Source: Cercis canadensis
Taxonomy: Eukaryota; Streptophyta; Magnoliopsida; Fabales; Fabaceae
Length of the DNA: 64,000 nucleotides
Assembly (NCBI GenBank): GCA_003255065.1
Contig: QAOA01003028.1
Coordinates: 1,738,440 to 1,802,439, forward strand
Direction of reading: 5' to 3'
Under the pieces are notes generated by a model. That model made no database searches. It saw only the letters and a list, made by a program, of their open reading frames with translations, and had not been told where the DNA came from. Positions 25,379 through 37,241 of this stretch are shown here, in pieces (the stretch's first letter is position 1; each line of letters opens with the position of its first letter). The position numbers and the translations under genes are program-made.

Positions 25379-27012
25379 AAATGAAGCTCGGATGTGTCAT
25401 GATTTGAAGAATTTACAGGCAGTATCTGGATGGAGGAGAAAAGTTAGGTTTTGTGAACACTCAGGGTAGTTGATTTTTTTCCCCTTTATTTGAAAGAATA
25501 TGTATTCAGATTATCATGAATGCCAATGTGCAATTACGGAAAAGTTAATTGTGTCCACTCCTTTAATTATACCAGAAGACGTGCTAATGTTGGCGCTGAA
25601 CTTCATTGTTTATACACCTCAGTATTTAGTTCAGTTTTGGCTATTATTACGAATGTCTCTATCATACCTGCCTGGTGCCTTCTTCCATCTTTTCATGGCA
25701 AACTTTATCTAGTACTTTCTCGTTCCTCTTATAGAAATCTATCTTGCAGCCCACGTTTCTGCTTCCTTTCTTAGAACTTCAGAAGTTATAAAGGTGTTGT
25801 GCTTCTGGGCTAGGGCTTGTGATGTAACATGTACTTTACATGTGATTATTTCAACTTGCTACTCATATAAATTTTAGAGTTAATTACACTTTACTATCAT
25901 GAAGTTTATTACAATTTTTTTTTTTTTTAATTTTTACTCTATTGAATTAATTATTTTTTTGAAAAAAAGGAATACCATATTGAAATGATGGATTAAAATG
26001 ATTTTTTATTTATTTATCATGAGATGGTCCTTACATTTTTTGTATGAGATTAATTCTCATTTAAATTTTGTCATGTTTTAGCTATTAGTACTTTCAGTAA
26101 GATTGGAATCCAGACATATCTATTGGTTAAAATAATTTTTTTTTATTATACCAACGTCCATGACTACATAAAATAAAATTGTAAGAATTTTTTTTTTTTT
26201 TTTAAGTTTTAAATATCAATTAAGAAATTTAATTTAAAAGAAGTTAATTGAGACAATTAGATATCTCATACTCTCGTAAGTAATGAGTATATGTGTTAAA
26301 TTTTATTATGTTGAAAATTAAAAGTTGAAGTGTGTTTCAAGTTTTTTATAATTTGACTTAATTTTTAATAAGATCTTTATTGCATTTTTTTTTTTTTTTG
26401 ATTGGAGTCTTTTAATTTTGAATTTGATCTAATTAAATTCTTGCCCAGTTAAATGATAATGTCTTGAATATATGACAATCAAATGTGATGTCAAAGAAGC
26501 ATGGATACTACCAACAAGGTATTTGTTCAATGAAAGCAGGTTGAGCCTCAAGACATTCTAGGCCAAAAGTCTAGAGTTTGAACCTTTGAAATCGCACTTG
26601 TTGTGAAAGATTTATTGGTTACTGCTACTGTCCTAAATAAAAATTAGTCTTATATCTAAAGGGTGTGAGAATACTTGAGTATAAGAAAAAAAAAAAAAAA
26701 GCATGTACGCTCAAACCATACCTAATCCATGAAATATTGAATCGCCAACACAAAAGTTGGAATTAGTTATTTGTTATACTTCTCATTAAAAATTCTTTTT
26801 AGGGAAAAAAAAAAAAGAGAAGGTGAATTGCAAAGCCCCATTCGATAAACCCTTCCTGGAGGCGGTTTCTAACAAATGCTCTGAGAGAGCAATATCTAAA
26901 ACCCTGAGCGGCTGACCTAAATCTGATAGAGCTACACTCTCTACCACCTACTTCCCCTTTCTTCCCTCCGCCATCGACTGCTCTGCGACACTTGAGGAAT
27001 TTAGCGTAAGAC
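25379..27012. other. RER1 3' region and AT-rich spacer
   Basis: The first 450 bases or so are probably RER1 3' UTR. The remainder is very AT-rich with many T runs and a SINE-like stretch at about 26505-26700. The last 150 bases are GC-richer and hold the SPB1 leader. No gene is seen. Confidence 0.5.
26505..26700 (+). mobile_element. Possible degenerate tRNA-derived SINE
   Basis: A block with GAGTTTGAACC at 26573-26583, which resembles a pol III B box (GGTTCGANNCC), ends downstream in a run of about 15 A at 26686-26700. An A-box-like stretch may lie some 40-50 bases upstream. This is the layout of a tRNA-derived SINE. I see no clear target duplication, so this stays tentative. Confidence 0.35.
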
Positions 27013-30000
27013 ATGGGCAAGGCAAAGGGGAAGCATCGTTTGGACAAGTACTACTACTTAGCCAAAGAACACGGGTACAGGTCTAGGGCCTCATGGAAGC
27101 TTGTCCAGCTCAATTCCAAGTTCCGCTTTCTCGAATCAGCTCACGCCGTCCTCGATCTTTGTGCCGCACCCGGTGGTTGGATGCAGGTCGCCGTCCAACG
27201 GGTTCCCGTCGACCACCTCGTTATCGGCGTTGATTTGGTTCCAATGGCTCCCATTAGAGGAGCCGTTGCTATTCAGGAGGATATCACAAGACCAGAGTGT
27301 AAAGCAAGGATTAAGAAGCTTATGGCGGAGCATGGTTGCCGCGCATTTGATGTTATTTTGCACGATGGCTCGCCCAACGTTGGTGGAGCTTGGGCTCAGG
27401 AAGCCATGTCTCAGAACTCTTTGGTAATTGATGCCGTCAAGTTGGCCACTCAGTTCCTGGCTCCCAAGGGTATATTTGTTACCAAGGTTTTCAGGTCACA
27501 AGATTACAGTTCTGTCCTCTATTGCCTAAAGCAGTTATTTGAAAAGGTTGAGGTGGATAAACCAGCAGCTAGCCGTTCTGAATCTGCAGAAATATATGTT
27601 TTAGGCCTCAAGTACAAGGCCCCTGCAAAGATTGATCCTCGTCTTCTTGATGTGAAGCATTTATTTGAGGGATCTATAGAACCTCCCAATAAGGTAATTT
27701 CTTTCTTTCAGAGATATCTCTGCCTGATTATATCGTTTCTTATATTATATATCTTTCTCTGTCATATGATTTTCTCATTTGAAGAATAATTAATTATTGT
27801 AGGTGGTGGATGTTCTTAGAGGAACAAACCAAAAGAGACATCGTGACGGGTACTTCCCAGTTTTAATGAATAATGATGAATTTTTTTTTTTTAGAAGAGT
27901 TTAAATTCGATTCACTTTCTGTTTTTATTGTGATATGGTTTTTATGTTGCTGACTACTTTATGTTTATAGCTATGAAGTTGGAAGCTCAGTTGTAAGGAA
28001 GTTGTCTTCAGCTGCTGATTTCATTTGGTCAGATGCTCCTCTGGAGGTCCTTGGTTCAGTTACTTCCATTACCTTTAGTGATCCAGATGATTTACCAATA
28101 AAGGATCATAACTTAACAACAGAAGAGGTGATTTTGTTTGTGTCGCTTGATTTTGCATTTTATAGTCATCCATTGAGGTTGGAACAACTATTAAGGTTGT
28201 TGATTTCCTTTAAATTGGCAGGTAAAAACTCTCTGTGATGATTTGCGGGTTTTGGGGAAGCAAGACTTCAAGCATCTTTTAAAGTAAAAAATACGTTCAT
28301 TATATTTCACTACCTGTGGTTTTGGCATATATGTTTTAAAACATCCACTAATAGTGTTGGTTACATATAGGTGGCGGATGCACATCAGAAAAGCTCTGTC
28401 GCCCAGTCAAAAGACTGATTCTACTACCACTAAAGAGGTGGAAAATGAGGGTAAGGAGGATGAAGACGATAAGATACTAAATGAAATGGAGGAGCTGACA
28501 AGTGTGATGGAGCGGAAGAAGAAACGTGCCAAGAAGCTTCTTGCAAAAAGAAGAACTAAGGTTTTTATCTTCTTCACCACACATTCTGCTAAATGAATGT
28601 TGATACATGCAGTATTATAATTTATAGGTATTGCTAATTGTAGTATGGTTTTAAACCTATACATGATGTTTGGTTCAACAGATATTCAACAGATGTTTTC
28701 AGGGCTGGCCCTGCTGAACTTATTTTACTTTCCAATCATATAAGTCAGTTGTGGTTCTTTAGAATTTAACCTTGATCCTTCCGTAATTATTTGATGTTGT
28801 CTAATTGTCTTAATGCCTTGCTTTATTATGATGTCTGAGTTTAATGCTTTTTGTGGTTGTCAAATTGGCTAGGCGACCTAGAATAGATGATACACTGTCC
28901 TATGGCAGTACGGATATTCAAGTATGTCTATCATTTTTGACATATGCAAAGATGATACACAGGTGTCTTTCCAATAGTTCACGTTTTCCACCAATTAATT
29001 TATTAATTTTTTATTTTAATATGTTGTTTTGGCAGCATGTAAAGCCCATTTTAGATATGAATAGTTGAGTTGAGCATTTGGTCATTTCAGGTGGATCTAG
29101 CTGCCTAGATCTCTCAGCTCCCTCCATTTCCCTGGCCAACCAATTATGATTTTCACATAGAATGAAACAACGTTATAGTTTCTCGCTGATTTAATTTTTA
29201 GATGTTTAATGCTAAGGTAGTTTCATTGCTCAAGTGATGATGCTTTGTTTTTCACAATTACCCATACCGTTGCTGTGAGGATGGGTATTCAGTGTCCATT
29301 TAATTATCAAATGTATACTCCAATATATCCTCTCTTATAGCATGTTAGCTTATCTTTGTTTTTCACCTGGCAATTTCCTTTTTGGAGTGGATGTGATTAA
29401 GCCAATTTATTTCTTTAATCATCTTTCTCTTCCAGGACAAGGTACGGAAGGCAACAGGGATGCAAATTGATGCACTGGAAGATGGTTATGTTGACGATGA
29501 GTTGTTTTCTCTTTCTTCTATCAAGGTATGCTGTTACCATCTTGGCTTCCTTTGGTTTAAAAAATGATATCAAACCTGTTGACTTGCATCACTGATTTTT
29601 CATTCTAAAATCCTTTTCCTGTGTAAGGACTGCTAAAATTACAGTTTGTAGGCTTACATTTAGATCATTAAGATATATTTAGTTGACTTTTCTTATGTAA
29701 CAGGGAGGATTTGATACAGTGATAGATGACTCATATTTGGGAGCACTTACTCAGCCTGTTCCTTCTTGATCCATTAAATCCAAAAAGAATCATACATAGT
29801 GAACTGAATTTTCAGACAAAGTTGCATATTTCTCTTACCTTAGTGCATGTTCTTCTTACCTTCTCCTTCCAAAAGAAAAACTGGGTACTTTATCTTTTGG
29901 GTTATTTATTTATTTTCCTTTGTTCATTTAATAGGATATTGTGTGAGTTGTGTAAGTATGGCTTTATGTTATAACACTTGGATAGTCTTGTTAGATGCCA

Positions 30001-31807
30001 AAGAAACTTCCACAACTTGGGGTAAATTTCTCTTTTGGCTTTTGTGATGGTGCCTCAGGCTAAGAAGGATCTGGTAGCTGTTGATACCATTGATGGTGAT
30101 GAGGGTGAAGTGGAGGTTAGTGGGGATGAAGAAATCCATGATGAAGACCAAGACCACTCATCCAGTGGCATAGAAGATTCTGATGAAGAACATAGAAGGT
30201 GGTGGTTCTTAGCTTCCTTTAGTATAATGGATGACTTTCTGCTAAGTCATTACTTGGTTTCTTAGTTTTACTTGTAATGACTTGTAAAGATATAGTATAT
30301 TCTGATGGCAGATATGATGAACAAATGGAAGATTTACTTGATAAAGCTTACGAGCAGTTTGTGGCCAGAAAGGAAGGACGTGCAAAGCAGCGGAAGCGTA
30401 TAAAGAAATCCTATTCCGAGGATGCCCAAAAACTTCTGGAGGTATGAACTTCTGTTTCTTTATGGATATAGATTGAACTGTTATGTGGACTTGATCTACA
30501 TCTCTGCAGGTTACATTTTACACTAGATATTGTTGTCCTTCCTGTCTCCTTATGCTGGTTGTTTGTTGGATGATTTTGCTCTCGCTTACCTTGTCTTCTA
30601 TATCTTTTTTCTAGTTATAAAATTGATCTCCTCATGGTGTCCCAATACCTTCTCTGAAGCTTATTCATATTATAATCTTATTTGTTTCATATTGATAGTG
30701 TCAGTTGCTTGCTAGGGTTTGGTACTAACATGGTCTAGAACCATGGAATCATGCTGGTTACTGCTAAAGATAATTTGTGCTTCTAGATTAACTTGGGCTT
30801 TTGCTATGCAGGCTGGTGAGGCTGATGATATTGTTCAGTCCAAGTATGATTCAGATGAAGATCAGGGTGATCTAGAAGCAAATCCTCTGGTGGTGCCACT
30901 GAATGATGGGTCAGAACCCACCCAAGAGAAGATGACAAAGGAGTGGTTTAGTCAGGATATCTTTGCTGAAGCTGTAGATGAGGGAGACTTTAAGAAGTAT
31001 GAGAGTGAAGATGACATGGATATAGGGCACAAGGAAAAGCCTTCCGCTGCAAAAAAGACCAACGAAAATAAGACAAAATCTTGTGTGGGGATAGATCACC
31101 CTCAGTCTCGAGCATCCAAGGCTGGGGATGATTTTGAGATAGTTCCTGCACCTGCTACTGATTCAAGTGATGACTCATCCTCAGATGAATCGGAGGAGGA
31201 AGACATTCATACAAAAGCAGAGATATTAGCTTGTGCAAAGAAGATGCTGAGGAAAAAGCAACGGGAGCGGATACTAGATGATGCATACAATAGGTACATG
31301 TTTGACGATGAGGGTTTGCCCAAGTGGTTTCTGGATGAGGAAAGGAGGCACCGCCAACCTATAAAGCCTGTGACCAAAGATGAAATTGCTGCAATGAGAG
31401 CCCAATTCAAAGATATTGATGCTCGGCCTGCAAAGAAGGTGGCAGAGGCTAAAGCTCGAAAGAAACATGCTGCTATGAGGAAGCTTGAGAAGGTACGCAA
31501 GAAGGCCAATGCTATATCAGAGCAGACAGAGATATCTGATCGTTCCAAGAGTAAGCAAATTGAAAAACTCTATAGGAAGGCTACCCCAAAAAGGCCTGAA
31601 AAGGAATATGTAGTTGCAAAGAAAGGTGTCCAAGTTAAGACTGGCAAGGGCAAAGTCCTTGTTGATCGTAGGATGAAGAAGGATGCTAGAAAAAGTAGAA
31701 TGGGTAAGCCAGGAAAAGGGGGTTCCAAGAATATCAAGAAAACAAAGGGCAAAGGATCTTCAAAGGCTTCAGCGAATAAAGGAAGAAAGGGGAATAAAGG
31801 AAAATAG
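27013..31807 (+). CDS. SPB1: SPB1-type rRNA 2'-O-methyltransferase (FtsJ domain + Spb1 C-terminal domain)
   Basis: Nine exons (27013-27693, 27803-27849, 27971-28127, 28222-28283, 28371-28560, 29436-29525, 30059-30198, 30312-30441, 30812-31807) encode 830 aa, the usual size. Spb1 works in the nucleolus, methylates 25S rRNA in the A-loop and is needed for 60S subunit maturation. The N-terminal FtsJ domain has the SAM site DLCAAPGGWMQV (residues 48-59) and the catalytic tetrad K29-D118-K158-E193 in SRASWKL, HDGSP, FVTKVF and SESAEIY. The middle (about 230-400) is the DUF3381 region. Acidic stretches follow (near 430-480 and 555-640). The C-terminal Spb1 domain has KWFLDEERRHRQPIKPVTK, and a Lys/Gly-rich nucleolar-type tail ends the protein. 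All junctions keep frame. A diverged copy of its last 100 coding bases and 3' flank recurs at 37242-37550. Confidence 0.94.
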
Positions 31808-32242
31808 GTTGCCAAAGACCTTATCGACTGCTCAGTCATTGCTCTTTTGTCATTTTTTTTTCCTGGCTCATTTTTACTTATTTTTATTTTTTTTTGGTTT
31901 TTTGCTTTACATTTTTGGATCTAACATGCGGTAGAAGTGAATGAATAGAGCTGTGTATTTTCTCATGAAGCTAAAATGATTTTAATCAGAAATTGTCTTA
32001 TATACAGCTAATATAGTTACCATAAATTGACCAGTGACACAAGTTTTAGTGAAAAACAAGATCATATTATTGTCTGCAAGCGCAGGGCATGTGTTGTGCG
32101 GTAACTTTTGAAATGAATTGTTTGGGATTGGATTTTGATGAAATCCATGTTTTTCTTTTTGATGTATTATTTTTTGTTGCCACATTTTGGCTTCCTTGCG
32201 CATTTCTATGTATTCCAGAGGGTACATACACATGATCAGCTA
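31808..32242. other. SPB1 3' flank
   Basis: T-rich 3' UTR and flank. The stretch 31840-32080 is recognisably duplicated at about 37330-37550, which shows that it belongs to the segmental duplication described in the findings. No gene is present. Confidence 0.6.
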
Positions 32243-32401
32243 GTAAGGGGCTGTTTTAGTTTAACCAAGGATCTCGGGTTCGAGCCTTTGGGAATGCAGC
32301 TGTGTTTGTTGGGAGAGTTTTATCACCCTTGTGGTCATTTCCGGCTCGAAACCGGATTAGTCGGGCAAAGCCCAGACACCGGTGGGTAACCAAAAAAAAA
32401 A
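32243..32401 (+). mobile_element. tRNA-derived SINE
   Basis: A 160-bp block starts with a tRNA-like head: an A-box-like TTTAGTTTAACC and the B box GGGTTCGAGCC at 32276-32286. It continues through the plant SINE body motif GGATTAGTCGGG and ends GGTGGGTAACC plus an A-run at 32390-32402. A short AGCTA direct repeat flanks it (32238-32242 and 32402-32406). The corresponding place in the paralogous block (about 37760-37790) has no such insert. Confidence 0.75.
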
Positions 32402-32477
32402 AGCTAAAAATGGGCGAGGAAGCCAAAATGTTGCAAAAATATAGCTTTTCTTCACACGTAATTCAAAAACGAAGCAT

Positions 32478-33215
32478 ACACGTTCTTTATAACATAACCA
32501 CTGCATGATTCTTTATTTAAATAAATGGAATTTCACCTAGAGGACATACACGTTCTTTATAACATAATCAATGACGACTATTACATGATTCTTTATTTAA
32601 ACATAAGTGAGTGTTATGCTAACCACTTTTTTCGAGGAGGTAGTATTATATCTACTTTCTTTGGATGAAGTGTTGGGTGGGATCTAATAAAACTTATAAT
32701 ATGATTTTTGTGTCGTTGTAAATATATAAAAAAAAATTGAGTTACCAAATATGTGCAGAACACACAATTTTTTATAAAATATAAAACGGCATAATATAAA
32801 AAAAACATATCAAAAAGTAAACTTGAAAAAATTATTTTATAATATATTTTTTTATATCATGTCGTTCTTGTATTTTATAAAGAATTGTGTTATAGTATAT
32901 ACTGGATAACTCAATTATTCAAAATTTTTACAACGACACCAAAATCACTAGGTGGATCCTACCTAAACCCACCTAACTAAGATGAGGTAACGCTATCCCC
33001 TAAGAGGGGATAGCATATTGCTCACTTTGAACAAATAGAATTTCACCCAAAGGAAATACTCGTTCTTTATAACAACCAGTGATGACTACTACATGATTCT
33101 TTATTTAAACAAATGGAATTTCACCTAGAGGACATGCACTTTCTTTATAACATGACCAGTAACGACTATTGCATGATTCTTTATTTAAACGAATGGAATT
33201 TCACCTAGAGGACAT
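32478..33215. repeat. Interrupted tandem repeat in the 3' flank of PCBER copy A
   Basis: A unit of about 70-85 bp containing TTCTTTATAACATAACCA, TGCATGATTCTTTATTTAAA and GGAATTTCACCTAGAGGACA occurs about four times: near 32478, 32547, 33026 and 33116. The foldback element at 32607-33025 splits the array. The paralogous flank of copy B (37846-37940) has only one unit, so expansion happened in this copy. Confidence 0.7.
32607..33025. mobile_element. Foldback MITE with long inverted repeats
   Basis: The two halves are inverted copies of each other over roughly 180 bp each. Both carry GTGTCGTTGTAAA, AATTGAGTTA and TTTATAAAATA in opposite orientation. The ends read GTGAGTGTTATGCTAACC on the left and GTGAGCAATATGCTATCC on the right in reverse. 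It interrupts the tandem repeat of the PCBER 3' flank. It is 419 bp and non-coding. No clean target duplication was identified. Confidence 0.65.
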
Positions 33216-33231
33216 GCGAGCTGGATGGGTC

Positions 33232-34790
33232 TTAGACAAACTGATTAAGGTAGTCATCCACAGTTGTGTATTTAACATCAGGATAGAGCGCAGTAGCTTC
33301 TACTCCAAATGATGGCTCAATTTCAAAGTTAGTATGATCTCCTTTCACATCCACAGAATGACTAAGTGACAGGATCAGATTGAGGGGAGGTGCTGATTCT
33401 GCATGAACCAAAAATTTAAGTCACCACTGTCAAAACAAGCACATGATTGACAATTCAGAAGTTTCAACTATGCCCAGAATTCCATGCTTATCAAGACCCA
33501 TTTCGTAGAACAAGGAATCATCTCTAATTACTAAAAAAAAAACAGAATTTTACTGCATGGAGAACATCTCTAGAATAATTATTACTCACTCACCTTGAAT
33601 TTGCTTCAAGAGTTGCTCCTCTGGAATGTAGACTCTTTCAAGAGTTTTTCCAATCTTCTTCTCCCAGAGTGACACTAGGTCATTAGATGAGATGGTGTTG
33701 GTTGGGGGCCTGATGTAGAGAATTTTATTCAAGGTTCTTGGATCATCGACATCTCTGATTGTATAGGTTCCAATATCATCTTCCTTGTTATAAATAGCTG
33801 TTGATCAAGTACAAGTTAATAAGATGATGTATGATACGAAATTTCTAGTCTTTGATAGAAGAAGGCTGTGTGTTTTACCTTTGTGATTTCCATCGCCAAA
33901 GATAATGGCTTTATCTCTTGGGGGAGCTGTAGTTCCTGGCTGTGACAAAGTGGGCAGGAAGAAACCAGAAAAGTAGTTGCTTGCCTCGTAGGTATAGGGA
34001 ATTCCTGCAGCCTCAATGTCTCTGCGAATTTTGGACTTAGTGGCAAGTACAGATTTTACTGGGTCCACTACATGAACCCGGTCTACATCATTTCCAAACT
34101 CACAAGGAAAGAATTTCTGTGAAACAAAACAATTATCAGAACAAGCTCATAATATTCATGTTTCCAACCAAAACAATCTAGCTAGGTTATAACATATAAT
34201 CAAATGATTTCAACTAACACACAAGGTTGACAAGGATAATATCATTATAAACTTACCGATAGATCAAAATTAGGTGCATTAAAAGGAAAAATTTGTGACC
34301 AGTCATGCTTTTCTCATTCATCCAAAAACGGCACTGAAGAAGCCATCACAGTTTTTTCCCATCACAACACGTGAGATCATATATTAAAAAATCTTTGATT
34401 ATCAAGTTTAGTACCTGAAGCCTTATCTATTTTATGAGCTTAAATATGTAGAAATGCACAATGAGTCAACCTAATCAAACTCATATTATAACTATAGCTA
34501 TAAGTACAACACAATGATTCAACAAGTATACATACATGGCTTCATCTAAATTTAGTGTGTCCAGTTAAACTTCCTTGTTAAACCCAAATAGAGTTGTGCA
34601 CCATTGTGAATGAGAGGGGTGTGTAGATAACACTATTCAAATAGCAAAATTATACCTCAACATTTTCTGCTTCTTTAATGGCAGAAATGATCTTATCTTG
34701 ATCCGCTACCTGCAGATAGCCTAGTGTAGAGATCACTACATCCACCCGTTTTATCGCCTTAACCAAACTCTTGTGATCATAGAGATCTCC
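33232..34790 (-). pseudogene. PCBER copy A, exons 2-5 intact, exon 1 not found
   Basis: Phenylcoumaran benzylic ether reductase-like gene of the NmrA/isoflavone-reductase family. Exons 2-5 (34790-34656, 34116-33879, 33797-33594, 33398-33232) match copy B base for base in length, keep frame and have good splice sites. They encode GDLYDHKSLVKAIKRVDVV, FFPCEFGNDVDRVH, the GIPYTYEASNYFSGFFLPT region and the C-terminal VDDYLNQFV. The catalytic-region sequence LATKSKIRRDIEAAGIPY keeps the lysine. Exon 1, which carries the NADPH-binding GGTGYIG loop, is not seen upstream. Intron 1 holds a 975-bp transposon, and then comes T-run DNA and an assembly gap (36442-36513). Exon 1 is deleted, replaced or in the gap. 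As it stands the gene cannot make a full enzyme. Confidence 0.8.
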
Positions 34791-35030
34791 CTGTGTATGA
34801 GAATTAATCAAAATTCTTCCACCTTAAACACAATTTCCATTGCTAATAAAAATATAAACCATGAACCACATTAATTCATTAAGAACCATTTCCTTATTTC
34901 TGACCAAAAAGACAAAAAAAAAGTTGTGCCTAACATTTTCATGGTTTAAGATTAATCTAATCAATCGCCACATATGGCCTTCCGAAAAGAAAAAGTAAAT
35001 CAAAATTAATTCTAGAAAGAGAATTTTTTT

Positions 35031-36005
35031 GGTAAATTGACTTTAATAATACACTTTTACAAATTATTTACATAAATGAGACAATTTTTAAACTATTTAC
35101 CTAAAATGGATAATTTTGAATATTTTATTAATTTTCAAATGAAAATGAAACACACATTATATATGTAAAACGTGTATAAACTAAACACGTTTTTAAACCA
35201 ATCGTGTGTCAACTATTCAAAAAAAAAGTTAAAAAAACATTAAAGTGAACACGTTTTAAACTCTAAAACATATTTACATTGAACACATTTTAAGGCTTCA
35301 TGATCTCCTAAAGCGTGTTCTATTTGCTTCACTTTAAAGCGTGATTCTTTTGATTCACGAGGTGAGGTGAGGTGAGTTCCAACCAAATAAAACTCACAAA
35401 ATCACAATCTCTCTATCCTTCTATGTGGATCTTTTTCTTTTTTCTTTTTATAATTCCCTATCACGAGGTGAGGTGAGGTGTGATGGCTAAAAAGTGAATT
35501 TTAGCTTTGTTTTTTCTCGTGGATTTGACTCCTAAATCAGAGCTCAACGTCTATACATGTTGAGGCTCAAACCATTGTGTTTTTCTTTCCTTGGAGACCA
35601 TGAACACGCTTTAAAAAATGAAGAGTCACGCTTTATGTAAGAACTTTAAAGTGTGTTCTATTTGAACACACTTTAGAGGTAAAAGAGTCACATTTTTCTA
35701 AAGCATGTTCTATTTAAATATGCTTTAAGAGACCATAAAGCCCTAAAGCGTGTTTAATGTGTACACATTTTAGAGTCTAAAGCGTGTTTACTTTTATATT
35801 TTTTCAACTCCCTTTCTGAATAGTGGATACGTAATTAGTTTAAAAGCTTATTCAGTTTCTACACGTTTTATATATATAAAATGTATTTCACTTTTATTTA
35901 AAAATTAATAAAATATTTAAAATTGTCAATTTTAAGTAAATAGTTTAAAAACTGTTCCATTTATGTAAACAGACTGTAAAATTGTATTATTAAGGTCAAT
36001 TTACC
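35031..36005. mobile_element. 975-bp long-TIR transposon in PCBER copy A intron 1
   Basis: The left end GGTAAATTGACTTTAATAAT and the right end in reverse (GGTAAATTGACCTTAATAAT) begin inverted repeats that can be followed for about 200-300 bp. A partly matching direct repeat GAATTTT flanks both sides (35021-35027 and 36006-36012), compatible with a degraded 9-10 bp duplication. Copy B intron 1 lacks the insert, and its flanks align across the site (near 39330-39360). The inside repeats AAAGCGTGTTC-like motifs and is non-coding. The long TIRs suggest a non-autonomous Mutator-like element. Confidence 0.75.
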
Positions 36006-36284
36006 GAATTTTCCTTGCATTTTTGCGGCAAAATCTGAATGGATAGAGTAACTTCACCAGCAAGTAAACACAACAAAAATTCAGTTATGACATTGACGCT
36101 TGATATGCGGTGATTCCTCTTAATATTATACATTTGCATCTTATTTACGCATCTACGGTACTTTTGAAAGAATTTCCATAACTACTGCAGTTTCTTTTTT
36201 TTACTTTTCCTGTTCATTGTCGAATTTTGACATGCATTAGGGTGACGAATTTTCACTGGAGCTTCTTTACAGTGTCGCATTTTG

Positions 36285-36333
<49 letters not shown>

Positions 36334-36935
36334 CCTTTATAGCTTCAAGTGTCAAATTTTGTCATTCTTGGGTGTCGAATTTTGCCTCCATCTTCTTTCA
36401 AGTGTCGCATTTTGAGCCTTTTTTTTTTTTTTTTTTTTTTTNNNNNNNNNNNNNNNNNNNNNNNNNNNNNNNNNNNNNNNNNNNNNNNNNNNNNNNNNNN
36501 NNNNNNNNNNNNNTTTTTTTTTTTATGTGAAATATATAATTACCTTGTCTATTTGTAAAATGGTCCAATTGACGAAATTACCATAAAACATCAACAAACC
36601 GTCAACCAATGTGCTATATGCACATGCCCACCTACATTTGTTCAGTAGACTAGAAATGCAATGAATGTGGTATCGCAAATTCTTCTTCCTTGTTGAACAA
36701 TGTGGAATCACGACAAATATGTCCTTATCTTTTCACTATCTATCATGTCATTCCATTGGCGCAGGCTATCTCTTACCCATCGCCATTACTGGATTGGGTC
36801 AAACTGCAAAGTCCAATTAGTATGCCAGTTTTTGCTTTTGCATCAGAAAATTCAACACTTGACATAAAAATATCAAGGCAAATAGCTGAAGACAAAGACA
36901 TATCATCACATTAAATCAGAGAAACATTACCAACT
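36006..36935. other. Low-complexity region and upstream flank of PCBER copy A
   Basis: Holds T runs of more than 40 and 20 bases, repeats of a GTGTCGAATTTT-like motif, and the assembly gap. From 36525 to 36935 it aligns with the flank of copy B (about 40200-40520), including AAATCAACAAACCGT-like and GACAAAGACATATCATCA. No gene can be read here. Confidence 0.6.
36442..36513. other. Assembly gap (72 N)
   Basis: A run of 72 undetermined bases inside a poly-T tract. Its real length is unknown, so missing sequence, including PCBER copy A exon 1, could lie here. Confidence 0.99.
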
Positions 36936-37005
36936 CCTTGAATTTTGTATCCAAAGGCTATGATCTCTCAATCTCAACCTTAAAAAGCTGGGTTTGAATC
37001 TCAGA

Positions 37006-37104
37006 CGAACTGATTAAGGAACTCACCCACAGTGGTGATTTTGACATCTGGGTAGAATATTGAAGTTTCTTCTCCAAACGATGACTCAATTTCAAAGTTT
37101 ATTT
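37006..37104 (-). pseudogene. PCBER exon-5 fragment
   Basis: About 33 codons on the minus strand read NFEIESSFGEETSIFYPDVK then ITTVGEFLNQFV and a stop, matching the C-terminus of PCBER. No other exon is nearby. The sequence just downstream on the plus side (37242 onwards) is SPB1 tail, so this fragment marks the breakpoint of the segmental duplication. Its counterpart is the exon 5 of pseudogene C at about 41637. Confidence 0.75.
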
Positions 37105-37241
37105 TGTCTTAATTTATGAGCTCTTCTAAAAATTCTAATTTTAGTTTAATAAAATATATTTAAAAGTTGTGAAAAATTCATTTAAATGTACAATTTTTTT
37201 TTAAGAAAAAAACTCTCTATTCAAATGCACTGACTGCAAGG

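Noticed and set aside
29726-30047. Extra exon of SPB1 near 29704-29770
   Set aside because: Joining 29525 directly to 30059 keeps the frame and the family sequence (SLSSIK followed by AKKDLVAVD); the intervening sequence has no Spb1 similarity.
36227-36558. Poly-Phe frames around the gap
   Set aside because: They are translations of T runs and N bases, with no coding signal.
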